Shown: positions 10,348 through 20,301, counted from the stretch's first letter. The stretch: 64,000 bases of DNA from Komarekiella delphini-convector SJRDD-AB1 (GCF_014831675.1 NZ_VJXY01000026.1:52939-116938), one strand, 5' to 3'. A program made the numbers and translations. The notes: a model not told the origin generated them from the letters alone.

Positions 10348-10524
10348 GTAGGGTTTTTAGCCATTTAATAGCATGAGGAAGTTGTAAACTTATTTAAGTA
10401 ATTACATTAACCCGATCTTAACAAATTTTAAATTAGACAGAGTTAGCTGACTCAATTACAAAATTTATGAATAAATTCAACCTCATCCCACCCCTAAAAG
10501 GGGATGAGATAACACGAAAGACAG

Positions 10525-10556
10525 TTGACAGTTAACTGTTAACCGTTAACTGTCAA
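10525..10556. repeat. Inverted repeat TTGACAGTTAAC
   Basis: Perfect 12-bp arms at 10525-10536 and 10545-10556, separated by 8 bases. CAGTTAACAGTTA-type palindromes are dispersed in Nostoc-like genomes; a related one lies between atpB and atpE (30820-30895). Confidence 0.6.
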
Positions 10557-10562
10557 CGGCCT

Positions 10563-10618
10563 AAAAAAGCGTCTTTCATCACCTACCGAGAAGGAATGGG
10601 TTTTCCCGACGCCTTTTT
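10563..10618 (+). terminator. Terminator-like hairpin AAAAAAGCGTC...GACGCCTTTTT
   Basis: Near-perfect 11-base arms (10563-10573 and 10608-10618) enclose a 34-base loop that can itself fold (GGGTTTTCCC at 10598-10607). It ends in a T-tract. No annotated gene precedes it within 600 bp. Confidence 0.4.
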
Positions 10619-11200
10619 ATAAAAATTAAAGAAATAAGCTTAAAAAATGCACAATTTTCACTAAAAAACTTTACTACTTTTTAAGTGATAAAAGCATCAG
10701 TATTAATAGATTCAAGAAAAATATTAGAGATTTTGCCTGCTAATTAAGCTAATTTTTGGTAGGCGATCGCTGATTTAGATTTAATTGATCACCTATTTAA
10801 GAACATGAGGAGTAAGGAAAATTTCTCCTCTTTACTCCTCATCAGCTACTCCTTACACTTGCTTTAAGTAGAACAGTTTACTAATGCAATAATCCTCTAA
10901 CTAAAGACGCACATTATTGTTAAATAATTGAGTCTATCTCTAGACATAAGTACAGAGATACAAAAGTTTCACAGTATACATATCTTTGATTATTGCTAGT
11001 TGTTGGTCAAAATTAATTAGATATCTTAGAAAAGCTCCGTTTATAAGAGATTAGGCAAGGGAAAAAGATAAAATTTATTTCCTTGCTCCCTTTAGCTTTC
11101 CTTTTATCTAGCTTCTGCAAGCAGTATATGTGGCAAGCTTATTGCAGCCATAATCAAGTATTGCTTTTACCTGCATAAGCACATTTCAAAACACACTAAC

Positions 11201-11965
11201 TTACTTAGCATTAGCCAATATACTTTCAATATCTGATAGCTGTACCACTCCTGAGAAACCAGGATTATTGATTATAAAGAAGGGTGTGCCAGAAACTCCT
11301 AATTTTTCAGCTAGCTGGATATCTTTTCCAATAGCGGGAGTAGCAAGAGTGCGATCGCGTTCAAATTTCGCCAAATCTAGATTCAGATTTTTGGCAATAT
11401 CCAAATACAACTCCTCACTCAGTTGCTTTTGATTAGTAAACAAGGCATCATGATATTCCCAGAATTTACCTTGCTGATTTGCTGCCCAAGCTGCTGTTGC
11501 AGCTGGCAATGCATTACTATGAATTGTAATCAAAGGTAAATTCTTGTAAATTAATTTTACATTATCCTGATGTGCTAATAACTGTTTCAGGGTTTTATTG
11601 GCCTCAGCACAGTAGGGACATTGAAAGTCTGAGAATTCTACCAGTACAGTTTTTGATTGAGCCGACCCTGTGCTGGGAGACTCACCAATCACTGCTTGGG
11701 GATTTATTTTTAAATCCTGTAAAAATGCTTGCTGTGCTTGCTTTATTTTTTGTTGCTGTTGTTGTTGGTATGCTTGAACAGATTCAATAAGTACATCTGG
11801 ATGTTCGCGAATAATTTCTAACACCTGTTCCTCCAGTTGTGGAGTAATGCGGCTAGCGGCTTGTGCAGGAGATGACCAGCTTACAACCAAACATAATAAA
11901 CATATTACTACCCAGGTACGTAGAGACTGAAGTAGTTGTTCAGACCAATGAAAAAGTTTACTCAT
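11201..11965 (-). CDS. DsbA-like thioredoxin-fold protein, exported
   Basis: A thiol oxidoreductase or isomerase of the DsbA/DsbG type. Starting from the ATG at 11965 (MSKLFHWSEQ) a membrane-spanning signal (TWVVICLLCLVVSW...PAQAAS) leads into a helical linker rich in Gln (YQQQQQQKIKQAQQ) and then the thioredoxin fold, with the redox pair in EFSDFQCPYCAEANK (C-P-Y-C) and the cis-proline loop in GVSGTPFFIINN. It should act in the periplasm or thylakoid lumen. The frame opens seven codons further upstream at a TTG, but the ATG has the better context. Confidence 0.87.
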   Translation of the reverse strand: MSKLFHWSEQLLQSLRTWVVICLLCLVVSWSSPAQAASRITPQLEEQVLEIIREHPDVLIESVQAYQQQQQQKIKQAQQAFLQDLKINPQAVIGESPSTGSAQSKTVLVEFSDFQCPYCAEANKTLKQLLAHQDNVKLIYKNLPLITIHSNALPAATAAWAANQQGKFWEYHDALFTNQKQLSEELYLDIAKNLNLDLAKFERDRTLATPAIGKDIQLAEKLGVSGTPFFIINNPGFSGVVQLSDIESILANAK

Positions 11966-12045
11966 ACAGAACTCTTGAGAAATCAATATCTCTTAGCCAT
12001 GATACTGGGATTGTCGATGGGAGGATAGGCGATCGCAACTAGTCA

Positions 12046-14682
12046 CTACGTTGATTCCGGCAAACCTTGAACTCGTAACAAATCTAATTCCCGTTCAAAT
12101 ATTTCATCAATCGGCAACATTTGACCATCAGTAGTCATAAATTTATGATCTTTAGTTGCCCGAATTACTGAACCATCTTCTAGGCAATATTCAAAGATTT
12201 CTTGTTGCCTACGATTATGCCATTGTGCTACAGGTTGCGTGTAAACATTCCCATTGCCATCAACACTGTACACTGTGCATTCAATTTGCTTTTCTACAAT
12301 CTTACCAATGGGAATAAACCCATATTCTACAGTCAATACTTCCGTGTCATAGCTTAAACAATATTCAGCAAACTTCAACATTTGCTCGAATAATTCATCT
12401 GCAACTTTTTTCTGCACGCCATTTTTTGCCGCGCCATCCACAAACTTTTCTCGCTGCTTTTGCATCTCAGAAACTTTCTTTTTACCCATCGCCCGGCGCA
12501 GCAAGTCAGCTTGTCCTAGGGAATATCCAGCCATATCCTGAGCAATTTTCATGATTTGCTCTTGATAGACCATAATTCCATAAGTTTCATCTAGTATTGT
12601 TTCCAGAATAGTGTGTTGATAATCGATATTTTCTCGACCATGTTTGCGGTTAATAAATTTCGGAATCAGTCCCGCATCTAATGGCCCTGGTCGATAAAGT
12701 GCCAAAATTGAAGAAATATCTTCTATATTAGAAGGTTTCAAATCCCGCACTATTTGACGCATTCCTGAAGATTCTAATTGAAATATCCCTTCTAATTCAC
12801 CTGCTTCTAATAGTGCATAAGCTTGCTGGACATCTTTTGGTAGGGTGCTATGTTCCCCTTTTGCTAATATCTTTTGTGCTTTTCTTTCCTGATGGGTGAT
12901 TTCATCAGGGTCAACAGAATATCCTCTAGTTTCTTGAATTAAATCAATGGTTTTCTGAATCAATGTCAAGTTACGCAAACCCAAAAAATCCATTTTTAAT
13001 AAACCCATTGATTCCAGGTCTTCCATGAAATATTGGGTAATTACAGAACCGTCATTATTGCGCTGGAGTGGGACAATTTCATCAAGTGGATCGGCAGAAA
13101 TCACTACACCTGCTGCATGAACACCAAAAGTTTTATTAGTTCCTTCAATTCGCATTGCCATATCAAGCCAATGGCGAACTTTCGGATCATGCTCATATTT
13201 TTCTTTAAACTCTGGTTCTGGAGTTTCATTAGAAATCATCACTTTGAGTTTAGTTGGTTTTCCCCGCACCACAGGAATTAATTTCGCCATTTTGTCGGCT
13301 TCGCCGTAGGGAATATTCAATACTCTGGCAACATCTTTTAAGACAGCTTTAGAAGTTAGGCGGTTAAAGGTAATAATTTGAGCGACTCTATCTGCACCGT
13401 ATTTTTCAGTTACGTAGTCAATAACTTTATCCCGTTGTTCAATACAGAAATCCGTGTCAATATCAGGCATGGATTTGCGTTCTGGGTTCAAAAAGCGCTC
13501 GAACAGTAGCCCATGATGTACAGGGTCAATATTGGTAATTCGCATCGCATAGGCAACTAATGAACCCGCTGCTGAACCCCGACCGGGGCCTACAGGAATA
13601 TTATTATCTCTAGCAAATTTGATGTAATCCCACACTACTAAAAAGTATTTGGAAAAACCCATCTGTTGAATCATTTTCAGTTCGTATTCCAATCTTTCTT
13701 TATAGATGGAATCGACTTCGGTGCGGGATTTACGATTTAACCTTTCTAAAAGACCTTGCCAAGCAACTTCTTCTGCATAAGTGTCAGCGGTATGACCAGA
13801 GGGAATCGGGGGTGTAGGAATTTGAGGCTCACCCATAATATGGTAAGGCTCGACTTTATCGGCGACTTCTTCAGTTGTGGCTACCGCTTCGGCAATAACA
13901 TCATCTGGTAAATGGTCACGAAATAGCTGCTGCATCTCTTCACCAGATTTGAGATACTCTGTACCGCTATAACGCATTCGTTTATCTTCGACAATTAGCT
14001 TGCCAGTTTGAATACATAGCAAAGCGTCGTGTGCTTCAACGTCAAAACAAGATATAAAATGCGAGTCATTAGTAGCAACAATTTTAATATTTAGTTCCCG
14101 CGCAATTTTGACAATTTCAACGTTAACAATTCGGTCTTCTTGAGAGCCGTGGTCTTGAATTTCTAGATAATAATCATCACCAAATACATCTTTATACCAT
14201 TGAGCAACTTTACGAGCCGCGTCTGGTCTACCACTAAGAATTGCTTGGGGAACTTCTCCACCTAAACAAGCACTGGTGACAATCAAGCCTTCATGATATT
14301 CTTTTAATAATTCTTTATTAACACAAGGGCGAGAAAAAATTCCTTTACCTTGGACACCTTTGAGGTGAGAAATTGTGGTTAATTTGACTAAATTTTTGTA
14401 CCCTTTAGTATTTTTGGCTAAAACGACTTGATGATATTTAGGACGGCGTTCTTGTTTTTCAATATCGCCGTTGATTATATACATTTCGTTGCCAAGAATT
14501 GGCTTAATATTTTGACTACGGCAGATTTTGATTAGTTCGATCGCTCCGTACATGACACCATGATCGGTAAGGGCGATCGCTTTCATCCCCAGTGCGATCG
14601 CTCGCTCCACTAACTCTGGTAGCTGACTTGCTCCATCGAGCAGACTGTAGTCACTGTGAATATGTAAAGGAACAAAGGACAT
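12046..14682 (-). CDS. dnaE-N: DNA polymerase III alpha subunit, N-terminal half with split-intein N-fragment
   Basis: This is DnaE-N, the N-terminal half of the replicative polymerase. The PHP domain opens the protein ([18 protein letters not shown]) and the palm carries [16 protein letters not shown] and the catalytic PDIDTDF. After LKFAEY the host sequence stops and the last 104 residues (from Cys at codon 12358-12360) are the N-part of the cyanobacterial DnaE split intein: block [15 protein letters not shown], and block B with [10 protein letters not shown]. The matching DnaE-C with the C-intein is not in the window and is normally encoded far away; the two are joined by protein trans-splicing. 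I set the start at the ATG at 14682, since the 27 upstream residues of the open frame do not belong to the family. Length 878 residues. Confidence 0.95.
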   Translation of the reverse strand: MSFVPLHIHSDYSLLDGASQLPELVERAIALGMKAIALTDHGVMYGAIELIKICRSQNIKPILGNEMYIINGDIEKQERRPKYHQVVLAKNTKGYKNLVKLTTISHLKGVQGKGIFSRPCVNKELLKEYHEGLIVTSACLGGEVPQAILSGRPDAARKVAQWYKDVFGDDYYLEIQDHGSQEDRIVNVEIVKIARELNIKIVATNDSHFISCFDVEAHDALLCIQTGKLIVEDKRMRYSGTEYLKSGEEMQQLFRDHLPDDVIAEAVATTEEVADKVEPYHIMGEPQIPTPPIPSGHTADTYAEEVAWQGLLERLNRKSRTEVDSIYKERLEYELKMIQQMGFSKYFLVVWDYIKFARDNNIPVGPGRGSAAGSLVAYAMRITNIDPVHHGLLFERFLNPERKSMPDIDTDFCIEQRDKVIDYVTEKYGADRVAQIITFNRLTSKAVLKDVARVLNIPYGEADKMAKLIPVVRGKPTKLKVMISNETPEPEFKEKYEHDPKVRHWLDMAMRIEGTNKTFGVHAAGVVISADPLDEIVPLQRNNDGSVITQYFMEDLESMGLLKMDFLGLRNLTLIQKTIDLIQETRGYSVDPDEITHQERKAQKILAKGEHSTLPKDVQQAYALLEAGELEGIFQLESSGMRQIVRDLKPSNIEDISSILALYRPGPLDAGLIPKFINRKHGRENIDYQHTILETILDETYGIMVYQEQIMKIAQDMAGYSLGQADLLRRAMGKKKVSEMQKQREKFVDGAAKNGVQKKVADELFEQMLKFAEYCLSYDTEVLTVEYGFIPIGKIVEKQIECTVYSVDGNGNVYTQPVAQWHNRRQQEIFEYCLEDGSVIRATKDHKFMTTDGQMLPIDEIFERELDLLRVQGLPEST
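12049..12360 (-). other. DnaE split intein, N-terminal fragment
   Basis: The 104-residue intein half starts at the nucleophilic Cys1 directly after the N-extein sequence AEY and ends at the stop codon. It carries the block [16 protein letters not shown], and block B (TxxH-like ATKDH) motifs of the fast-splicing Nostoc DnaE family. It needs the roughly 36-residue C-intein on the partner protein for trans-splicing. Confidence 0.95.
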
Positions 14683-14849
14683 ATACGTCTCCAACCACAA
14701 GCCAACAATTTCTCTAGGGGTATCCCGGTAACATACCCCTTCGAGCAGGATTTTGCAAAGCAACGGGATCTTAGACTAACTCGTTTACGAAATTTTCACT
14801 TCCGAAAGTGAAGTTTTAATAGTTACATCAGTTCACCAGCATCTAAATA

Positions 14850-16154
14850 ATGAGCCAAACAGAGAGCACTAATCCGCTTGAAACCAAAGTCCGCCCTTGG
14901 TGGCAGCGTATCCCTCTCACGCTACAAATTCTTATAGCTCTAGTGGCTGCTATCAGCCTCGGAATTGCACTCGGTGCGGGGAATCCCAATCCAACCAACG
15001 CCACCTTAATTAACAACTTAGCAATTCCTGCTGAATTAGTGCTAAAGGCTCTCCGTGCCTTGGCTACGCCGCTGATTCTGGTAGCGGTGTTACATACTTT
15101 AATGACTACAAATATTCCTGGTACAGCCGGACGACGGTTGGCTGGGTTACTTTTAACAAATACAACCATAGCTATTTTTATAGGACTTTTAGTAGCGAAC
15201 GTCCTGCGTCCTGGCACTTGGGGCGATGTAACTACCTCACAAACTACAGAAATAACTGGTCAAAGTCTTGACCCTTGGGGAATACTCAAAGATGCTGTAC
15301 CCGAAGCTGTCCTGAAACCCTTAGTTGATAATAATGTCATCCAACTGATTGTTATTGCTCTGAGCTTTGGTATCGTCCTACGAGGATTAAAATCCGAACA
15401 AATTGCCCAAGGAAAAAACGGATACCAGCCGATTGAGGATGTCATCGGGATTTTGTTTGAGGCGGTGATCCGCGTTCTCAACTGGGTAATTGCCTTAGTG
15501 CCTTTCGCCGTCTTTGGAATTGTCGCTAAAACCGTTGCTAAAGAAGGTTTTGCCCCTTTTCAATCCTTGGCTGCATTCATCGTGGCGGTGTTGGTAGCCT
15601 TGATATTACAAGCTTGTTACTATCTCACCAGAGTAAAATTTGGTTCTTGGGTACACCCACTAAATTTCTTAGGTGGCGGTTCTGATGCTTTTTTAACGGC
15701 TTTTTCGACTTCTTCCTCTGCTGCTGCAATGCCGATAACCTTTGAGGTTCTGCAAACAAAAATTGGTTTAAGGGAATCTTCTGCCGCCTTGGGGGCATTA
15801 GTAGGAGCAAATTTCAACAATGATGGCACAGCTCTTTATGAAGCGATGTCTGCGTTGTATATTTCTCAACTAATTGGGCAACATCTGAGTTTGGGACAGC
15901 AGTTAATTGTCGTTCTAACATCAATTTTTGCATCGGTAGGTGCGGCGAATATTCCCAATGCCGGACTAGTAACAATGACACTGGTATTCACTTCCGTGGG
16001 CTTACCTACGCAGTATATCGCTTTACTGGTAACTATAGACTGGTTTTTAGATCGCTGCCGCACTGCAATTAATGTAATGGGAGACATGACTGTTAGTGCT
16101 TTACTTGACGGTAAAAAGCCGCGTTCTATGGACGAGGCGGAATTTACCATTTAG
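14850..16154 (+). CDS. Dicarboxylate/amino acid:cation symporter (DAACS family)
   Basis: A sodium- or proton-coupled glutamate/aspartate or dicarboxylate transporter of the GltP/GltPh fold, located in the cytoplasmic membrane. It has about eight hydrophobic segments and the signature elements of the family: the serine-rich hairpin HP1 in AFSTSSSAAAMP, the TM7 sequence GANFNNDGTALYEAM (the usual NMDGT is NNDGT here), and the HP2 loop NIPNAGLVTMTLVF. TM8 has DWFLDRCRTAINVMGD, where the Asp and Arg/Asn bind substrate. Length is normal at 434 residues. The gene is divergent from dnaE-N. Confidence 0.92.
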   Translation: MSQTESTNPLETKVRPWWQRIPLTLQILIALVAAISLGIALGAGNPNPTNATLINNLAIPAELVLKALRALATPLILVAVLHTLMTTNIPGTAGRRLAGLLLTNTTIAIFIGLLVANVLRPGTWGDVTTSQTTEITGQSLDPWGILKDAVPEAVLKPLVDNNVIQLIVIALSFGIVLRGLKSEQIAQGKNGYQPIEDVIGILFEAVIRVLNWVIALVPFAVFGIVAKTVAKEGFAPFQSLAAFIVAVLVALILQACYYLTRVKFGSWVHPLNFLGGGSDAFLTAFSTSSSAAAMPITFEVLQTKIGLRESSAALGALVGANFNNDGTALYEAMSALYISQLIGQHLSLGQQLIVVLTSIFASVGAANIPNAGLVTMTLVFTSVGLPTQYIALLVTIDWFLDRCRTAINVMGDMTVSALLDGKKPRSMDEAEFTI

Positions 16155-16178
16155 TTCAGTGCAGCAGTTTTCAAGTAT

Positions 16179-16358
16179 CTAATGCTGTTGAGGTCCTTTA
16201 GCGTCACATTCTTTAAACCAGCAGCGTTCTAGAAGTTGAAGTCGCCACATAGATGCGAAGCGATGAGGATTCAATATCAATTTAGCATCATAACTAAATA
16301 AGGGCTGGTTAAGATACTGCCAAAGAGGAAATTTAATTTTTGTGTGTTTTGGAGCCAT
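16179..16358 (-). CDS. Small unannotated protein, 59 residues
   Basis: A complete 59-codon frame on the minus strand starts with the ATG at 16356-16358 and ends with TAG at 16179-16181. The product begins MAPKHTKIKFPLWQYLNQP and continues with LILNPHRFASMWRLQLLERCW. It is basic, with five Trp/Phe-type aromatic positions and two cysteines (in RCWFKEC), and has protein-like composition with no low-complexity. It converges on the symporter gene. I do not recognise a family. The length falls below common ORF cut-offs, so it could have been missed. Confidence 0.5.
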   Translation of the reverse strand: MAPKHTKIKFPLWQYLNQPLFSYDAKLILNPHRFASMWRLQLLERCWFKECDAKGPQQH

Positions 16359-16726
16359 AAGAACAACAAATAGTATAAAAGCGTTGTAGTAGTAATTGGC
16401 ATCTATGTATTAATAACTGCCAGATACTTTTTTTCTAGTTAAAGATTACACCGCAGTTTTATAATTGTCCTTGTGGCAATTGCGGAAAATTTTGAATTTT
16501 ATTGAAGTCGGAAAAACCTTTCGCTAGTCGCCTGATTCGGAACAACGTCGCTTGCTTCAACAGAGGAAGCCCTTTGGGTGAAACTCGTGACGCTTATTCA
16601 CCTCAGGCGTACCCTTGAAGCAAGCTAAGTTTAGCGTGCCGAGGCAGGAATCGCTACCGCTACGCTATCGACTTTGGCGTTCTCCGTAGGGGAAGCTACA
16701 CATAGTGTAGCGTGACGTAGAGACCC
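16359..16726. repeat. Gap with palindromic dispersed repeat
   Basis: Inverted arms GCTTGCTTCAA (16550-16560) and TTGAAGCAAGC (16615-16625) enclose a second stem (GGGTGA/TCACCT). They are followed by short palindromes around GTAGCG/CGCTAC up to the next gene. This is typical of dispersed non-coding repeats in Nostocales. No gene seen. Confidence 0.6.
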
Positions 16727-17815
16727 TCAAGAGCTTCGGCGTTGCTTCATAATATTAATTATGTGGACTCCTATATCTACACCTTTCATATAGCAACTCA
16801 TGTATGATAACAGCGAGTAGATAAATACAATGATGCCCAGCATCTCTAGTACCTCTTCCACAGTCGTTATGAGGGTGTAAATCATATCATTTTCTGTGTA
16901 GTAATCTGCATAATATCCACCCACTAATTCAGTACCAATTGCACCTGCTACATAAATTGTCCCAGCAATGAAAAATAAGTGTCGTGTCTTTGCAGGAAGA
17001 GTAGCGAGAAATCGCGCAAACATCAATAAAAATATAAGGACGAAGATAGCACCAGGAATCACCCAAGCGTAATAAAGCAACCCACTGGTATTAAATGTAT
17101 TTCGCACTGGCTTTATGAGTTTTTCATGAAGACTGATGAATTCGTCTAAGGACAAACCAGCAAAAACTATTGATAATCCTCTCCATGACCAAAAATTGCT
17201 ATTCCCAGCTAACTTCTGAGCTTGGGCGATAATCACTAGCAGAATAGAACAAAATAGTAAGGCTGCCGTAGAATACAGGGAAGGAATATTTCCTTCGGTG
17301 TTAAGGTCGAATGTATATCTAAAGCTATTCCTTCCCTCGAAGTCAGGCAGATAGTGTACATTGAAATTCGCCAAAAGACTGACAATAGTTAGGGATATTA
17401 CCACGCCAAGCAGGAATTTAAGGGTTCTGTTGGCAGAAAGATACATTTCTAACTTATGCGATGACTGCAACGCTGCGATCGCATCTTCTGGCTTGATAGG
17501 ATTTGTTGGCTCTACTCTACGTATATATTTGCTATTGCTGGTATCTGAACGAGACAGTTGTTTCAGGATTTTTCGTCGCTCTGGCAATACAATGTTATCC
17601 ATGAAATACTCAATGGTTTGCTGCTTAACCAAACCATGCATTGCTAGAATTTCTCCTAACTGCTTTCCACTCAACTTTTGTGCCGTGAGCGCTGTGTCTA
17701 ATGCCTCTGGGGTAATCAATTCAGCTTCAACTAAGTACGTCCCAAGTGGCTTAAGCTGAAATTCTTGTTCCTCTATTTTGTTAATCAATAGTATCTCCTT
17801 ATTGTCAATGGTCAT
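16727..17815 (-). CDS. MshEN-like domain plus multi-span membrane protein, unknown function
   Basis: Residues about 20-80 resemble the N-terminal domain of GspE/MshE ATPases (LGTYLVEAELITPEALDTALTAQ ... LGEILAMHGLV), which in MshE binds c-di-GMP. There is no ATPase domain; instead from residue 130 there are about six hydrophobic helices. Charged residues sit within or at the edge of these helices: D224-E225 and H230-E231 in LSLDEFISLHE, E296, and E320-E321/E324 in TTVEEVLEMLG. Such a set could bind a metal or be a proton path. I recognise no characterised homologue. The start at 17815 is preceded by a reasonable AGGAGATA sequence. Confidence 0.75.
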   Translation of the reverse strand: MTIDNKEILLINKIEEQEFQLKPLGTYLVEAELITPEALDTALTAQKLSGKQLGEILAMHGLVKQQTIEYFMDNIVLPERRKILKQLSRSDTSNSKYIRRVEPTNPIKPEDAIAALQSSHKLEMYLSANRTLKFLLGVVISLTIVSLLANFNVHYLPDFEGRNSFRYTFDLNTEGNIPSLYSTAALLFCSILLVIIAQAQKLAGNSNFWSWRGLSIVFAGLSLDEFISLHEKLIKPVRNTFNTSGLLYYAWVIPGAIFVLIFLLMFARFLATLPAKTRHLFFIAGTIYVAGAIGTELVGGYYADYYTENDMIYTLITTVEEVLEMLGIIVFIYSLLSYMSCYMKGVDIGVHIINIMKQRRSS

Positions 17816-18409
17816 ATAGCAATCTATTGATTGCCATTTAAGGTTATGTAATGATGATAATTACTGGCTAATCTTGAGTTTTAATGTTTTCATAACCTAT
17901 AATTAACTATATTTTGGTTGTGTCAAAAAATTAACTAACTCAATATAAAGCTTCAGTAAATTTTATGTAAATATACTGTATAGTTTTTTAAAAATATAAC
18001 CAATAAAGGTGAACTTACGCAGGAGTTGATAAACCTCATCTTTGATCAGCAAAACTGGCTAATACTTCAAAACCTTGTTGTTGCCAAAAAAATAAATCCA
18101 CCCATACATCAGAGTGAAGGGTGGAATATACTAAAATAAACTGCTGCATTGCTACTTTAGACAGGCTTACGCCAACCTCAAGCAGTCACCACAGCAATTG
18201 TTGATTGTGTACAATACATTCTTGCTTAAGATTTAGAAGTCAGAATTCACAGAGAACTCCATATTCTGCCTCCTGAGCAAAAAAGGGAACTGGTGGCCAA
18301 TACATTATTTCAACGCGCAGTGGGACAAATACTGCGTCCTTATGCAAGCCACCAGATTTATCAGTGGAGTTGTCCCAATCCCGCGCTTTGCGCTTTAACT
18401 CCTTTGAGT
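17816..18409. other. Intergenic gap with possible gene remnant
   Basis: A hairpin TCCACCC/GGGTGGA lies at 18097-18125. From about 18233 to 18380 the plus strand reads as a protein-like stretch without a start (HRELHILPPEQKRELV, then a further 30 residues) that runs on into the end of the flavodiiron gene. It may be a decayed gene fragment, but I cannot assign it. The remainder is AT-rich with nothing recognised. Confidence 0.3.
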
Positions 18410-20122
18410 TTAGTAATGAGTGCCTGTTTTACGATGGTTGATAGCAGTAACAGCATCAGGCTTGAGTAATTTCCCATCGTCCACGGTTGCATACACAACC
18501 CAGTGATCGCCACATTCCAAGCGTTGGCTAACTGAACATTCCAGATAAGCTAAGGCGTCGTTGAGAACTGTACAGCCGTTATCTGCAACTCCTGTTTTAA
18601 AATTCGCAAATCGGTCTTCTCCTGGTGCAAAAGATTTACGAAAATGCTTCGTGTAGTCTTGATGATTGCCTTCAGGTAAGATATTCAGGGCAAACTTACC
18701 GCCTGGATACATCAGGGATTCGATCGCTCGTTCCTTGGCAATAGCAATGGTAAGACCAGGAGGGTTAAAGGTGGCTTGAGAAACCCAAGCGCCTAGCATC
18801 CCAGTAGATACTTCTCCTTGCTTAGCTGTGATCACGCAAACGGAACCAACAATCCGACCAACAGCCTGTTCGACTGGGGTCGCAGCTTGTTGTGGCACAC
18901 GTACTTTTTTAGCCTTTTTCAAAGCTTGAGCGAAGTCTGTACCTACTTCTTCACAAAACTTGAGAGTGACATCATCAGGTTTAAATTTAACTTTCAGGGT
19001 GTCAAAGCCAAAGCGATAGCCAGCATCGCGAAGTTTACCCTCAATTAAGTCAAAAGCTTCGCCACTCCAGCCGTAGGAACCAAACACCCCAGCGAGTTTA
19101 CTGTTGTCACCGCTCGATAGCACAATACCTAAAGCAGTATGAATCGGAGTAGGTGCATGACCGCCGATGGTGGGAGAACCGATGATAAAGCCATCCGACT
19201 GTTCTAGATTAGTGCGGATTTCATCAGGGGTGGCAAATTCGCAGTTGATCGATTTTACCGCAACTCCACCTTTGGTCAATCCCAAAGCCATGGCCTGTGC
19301 TAGAGTCGCCGTATTGCCGTAAGCTGAGGCGTAAAGCAGAGCAACAGAAATCTCGCGATCGCTGTGAGAACGGCTCCATTCTCCATAAGCTTTCGTAAGT
19401 TCGATTAAGCCGGTGCGTACCAAGGGCCCGTGACCCACACCATACATTCTTACCTGCAAATCAGATATCTTCTCCAAAGCTGCTTCCACATGAGGCGCTT
19501 GCGGAGCCATCAGGCAGTTAAAGTAGTAATGTTGGTCTTCCTTAAGTGCTTCCCAATTATCATCAAACGCTTCATCGCCACACAGATGAGTTGCAAATAG
19601 CTTATCTGTATAGAGAATTTGGGTTTGCTGGTCGTAGGTACAAAGTCCTTCTGGCCAACGTGGACTCGGAGTGGGGAAGAATTTTAAAACGTGACCCTTG
19701 CCTAAATCTAAAGTTTCCTTCCCCCGCATCACCAAGACTTTCAGATCATGGTCTAAGAAAGCAGCACGCAAATTTCCAGCACCGGGAAGAGAACAAACAA
19801 AAGTTACCTGTGGTGCGAGTTCTAGAATTGCCTTGAGAGTTGCAACTCGGTTGGGATTAAAATGACCCAGGATTATATAATCCAAACGTTTCAAGTCTAA
19901 AGTTTGTCGCAATGCCTCTAAATAAACTTCGGTGAAGCTTTCTGGAGGTGGATCAATAAGTGCAGTTTGATCGGCTTCAATTAAATAGCAATTGGAGGTA
20001 GTGCCTCTTTCAAGTGCATACTCAATTTCAAACCGTAGACGTGACCAACTACGTGCTCTGAGAACTTTAGTATTTGTAGCAATTGGTAGAACTTGTACGT
20101 CGCGTGGTTTGGAGTCGGTCAT
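18410..20122 (-). CDS. flv1B: Flavodiiron protein, Flv1-type with degenerate diiron site
   Basis: A class C flavodiiron protein of 570 residues: metallo-beta-lactamase-like domain, flavodoxin domain (SVALLYASAYGNTATLAQA, FIIGSPTIGG) and C-terminal flavin reductase domain (GRIVGSVCVITAKQGEVSTGMLGAWVSQA). These proteins reduce O2 to water with NAD(P)H or ferredoxin electrons. The diiron ligands are mostly replaced: GHFNPNR at residues 86-92 in place of HxExDH, and PRWPE and DKLF in place of the other His and Asp. That pattern marks the Flv1/Flv2 branch, which acts as heteromer with Flv3/Flv4. The open frame extends 95 codons upstream, but the family begins at MTDSKPRDVQ, so I use the ATG at 20122. 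Adjacency to flv3 suggests the heterocyst pair Flv1B/Flv3B. Confidence 0.85.
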   Translation of the reverse strand: MTDSKPRDVQVLPIATNTKVLRARSWSRLRFEIEYALERGTTSNCYLIEADQTALIDPPPESFTEVYLEALRQTLDLKRLDYIILGHFNPNRVATLKAILELAPQVTFVCSLPGAGNLRAAFLDHDLKVLVMRGKETLDLGKGHVLKFFPTPSPRWPEGLCTYDQQTQILYTDKLFATHLCGDEAFDDNWEALKEDQHYYFNCLMAPQAPHVEAALEKISDLQVRMYGVGHGPLVRTGLIELTKAYGEWSRSHSDREISVALLYASAYGNTATLAQAMALGLTKGGVAVKSINCEFATPDEIRTNLEQSDGFIIGSPTIGGHAPTPIHTALGIVLSSGDNSKLAGVFGSYGWSGEAFDLIEGKLRDAGYRFGFDTLKVKFKPDDVTLKFCEEVGTDFAQALKKAKKVRVPQQAATPVEQAVGRIVGSVCVITAKQGEVSTGMLGAWVSQATFNPPGLTIAIAKERAIESLMYPGGKFALNILPEGNHQDYTKHFRKSFAPGEDRFANFKTGVADNGCTVLNDALAYLECSVSQRLECGDHWVVYATVDDGKLLKPDAVTAINHRKTGTHY

Positions 20123-20254
20123 AGCTGTTTGGTAAAGTTGGGGAAAAATTTGGAAAAACCGGGCAACTTTTGCCCAGTTTTTAAAGCGCTTAAGGAAGTA
20201 GTGGGAGGAGTGGAGGAGTAGAGCAGCGGGGGGACAAAGGGAATAAATCTCTTG

Positions 20255-20280
20255 TACAGACGCGATTAATCGCGTCTGTA
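20255..20280. repeat. Perfect 26-bp palindrome between the flv genes
   Basis: TACAGACGCGATT and its exact complement meet at 20267/20268. It lies in the 179 bp between the two flavodiiron genes. Similar palindromes built around GTAGAGACG occur at 30375, 61223 and 63377. It may be a dispersed repeat or form a hairpin in the operon transcript. Confidence 0.7.
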
Positions 20281-20301
20281 CTCTTGACCCCTCCTCCTGC
20301 C

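Larger units (their letters stand above)
9878..11200. other. Hairpin-rich intergenic gap
   Basis: No convincing gene is seen in these 1.3 kb. The region holds several inverted repeats: a terminator-like hairpin at 10316-10347, TTGACAGTTAAC/GTTAACTGTCAA at 10525-10556, AAAAAAGCGTC/GACGCCTTTTT at 10563-10618, and ATGAGGAGTAA/TTACTCCTCAT at 10805-10842. The density suggests dispersed palindromic repeats or one or two small RNAs rather than coding DNA. Confidence 0.5.

Noticed and set aside
10800-10870. ACTCCTCATC / ACTCCTTACAC motifs as a Yfr1-like RNA
   Set aside because: The conserved Yfr1 core ACTCCTCACAC is not present intact and the flanking stems do not fit.
18233-18409. Protein-like stretch upstream of the flv1 stop
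   Set aside because: No start, no recognisable family, and it runs into a real gene on the other strand. Mentioned only as a possible remnant in the gap entry.
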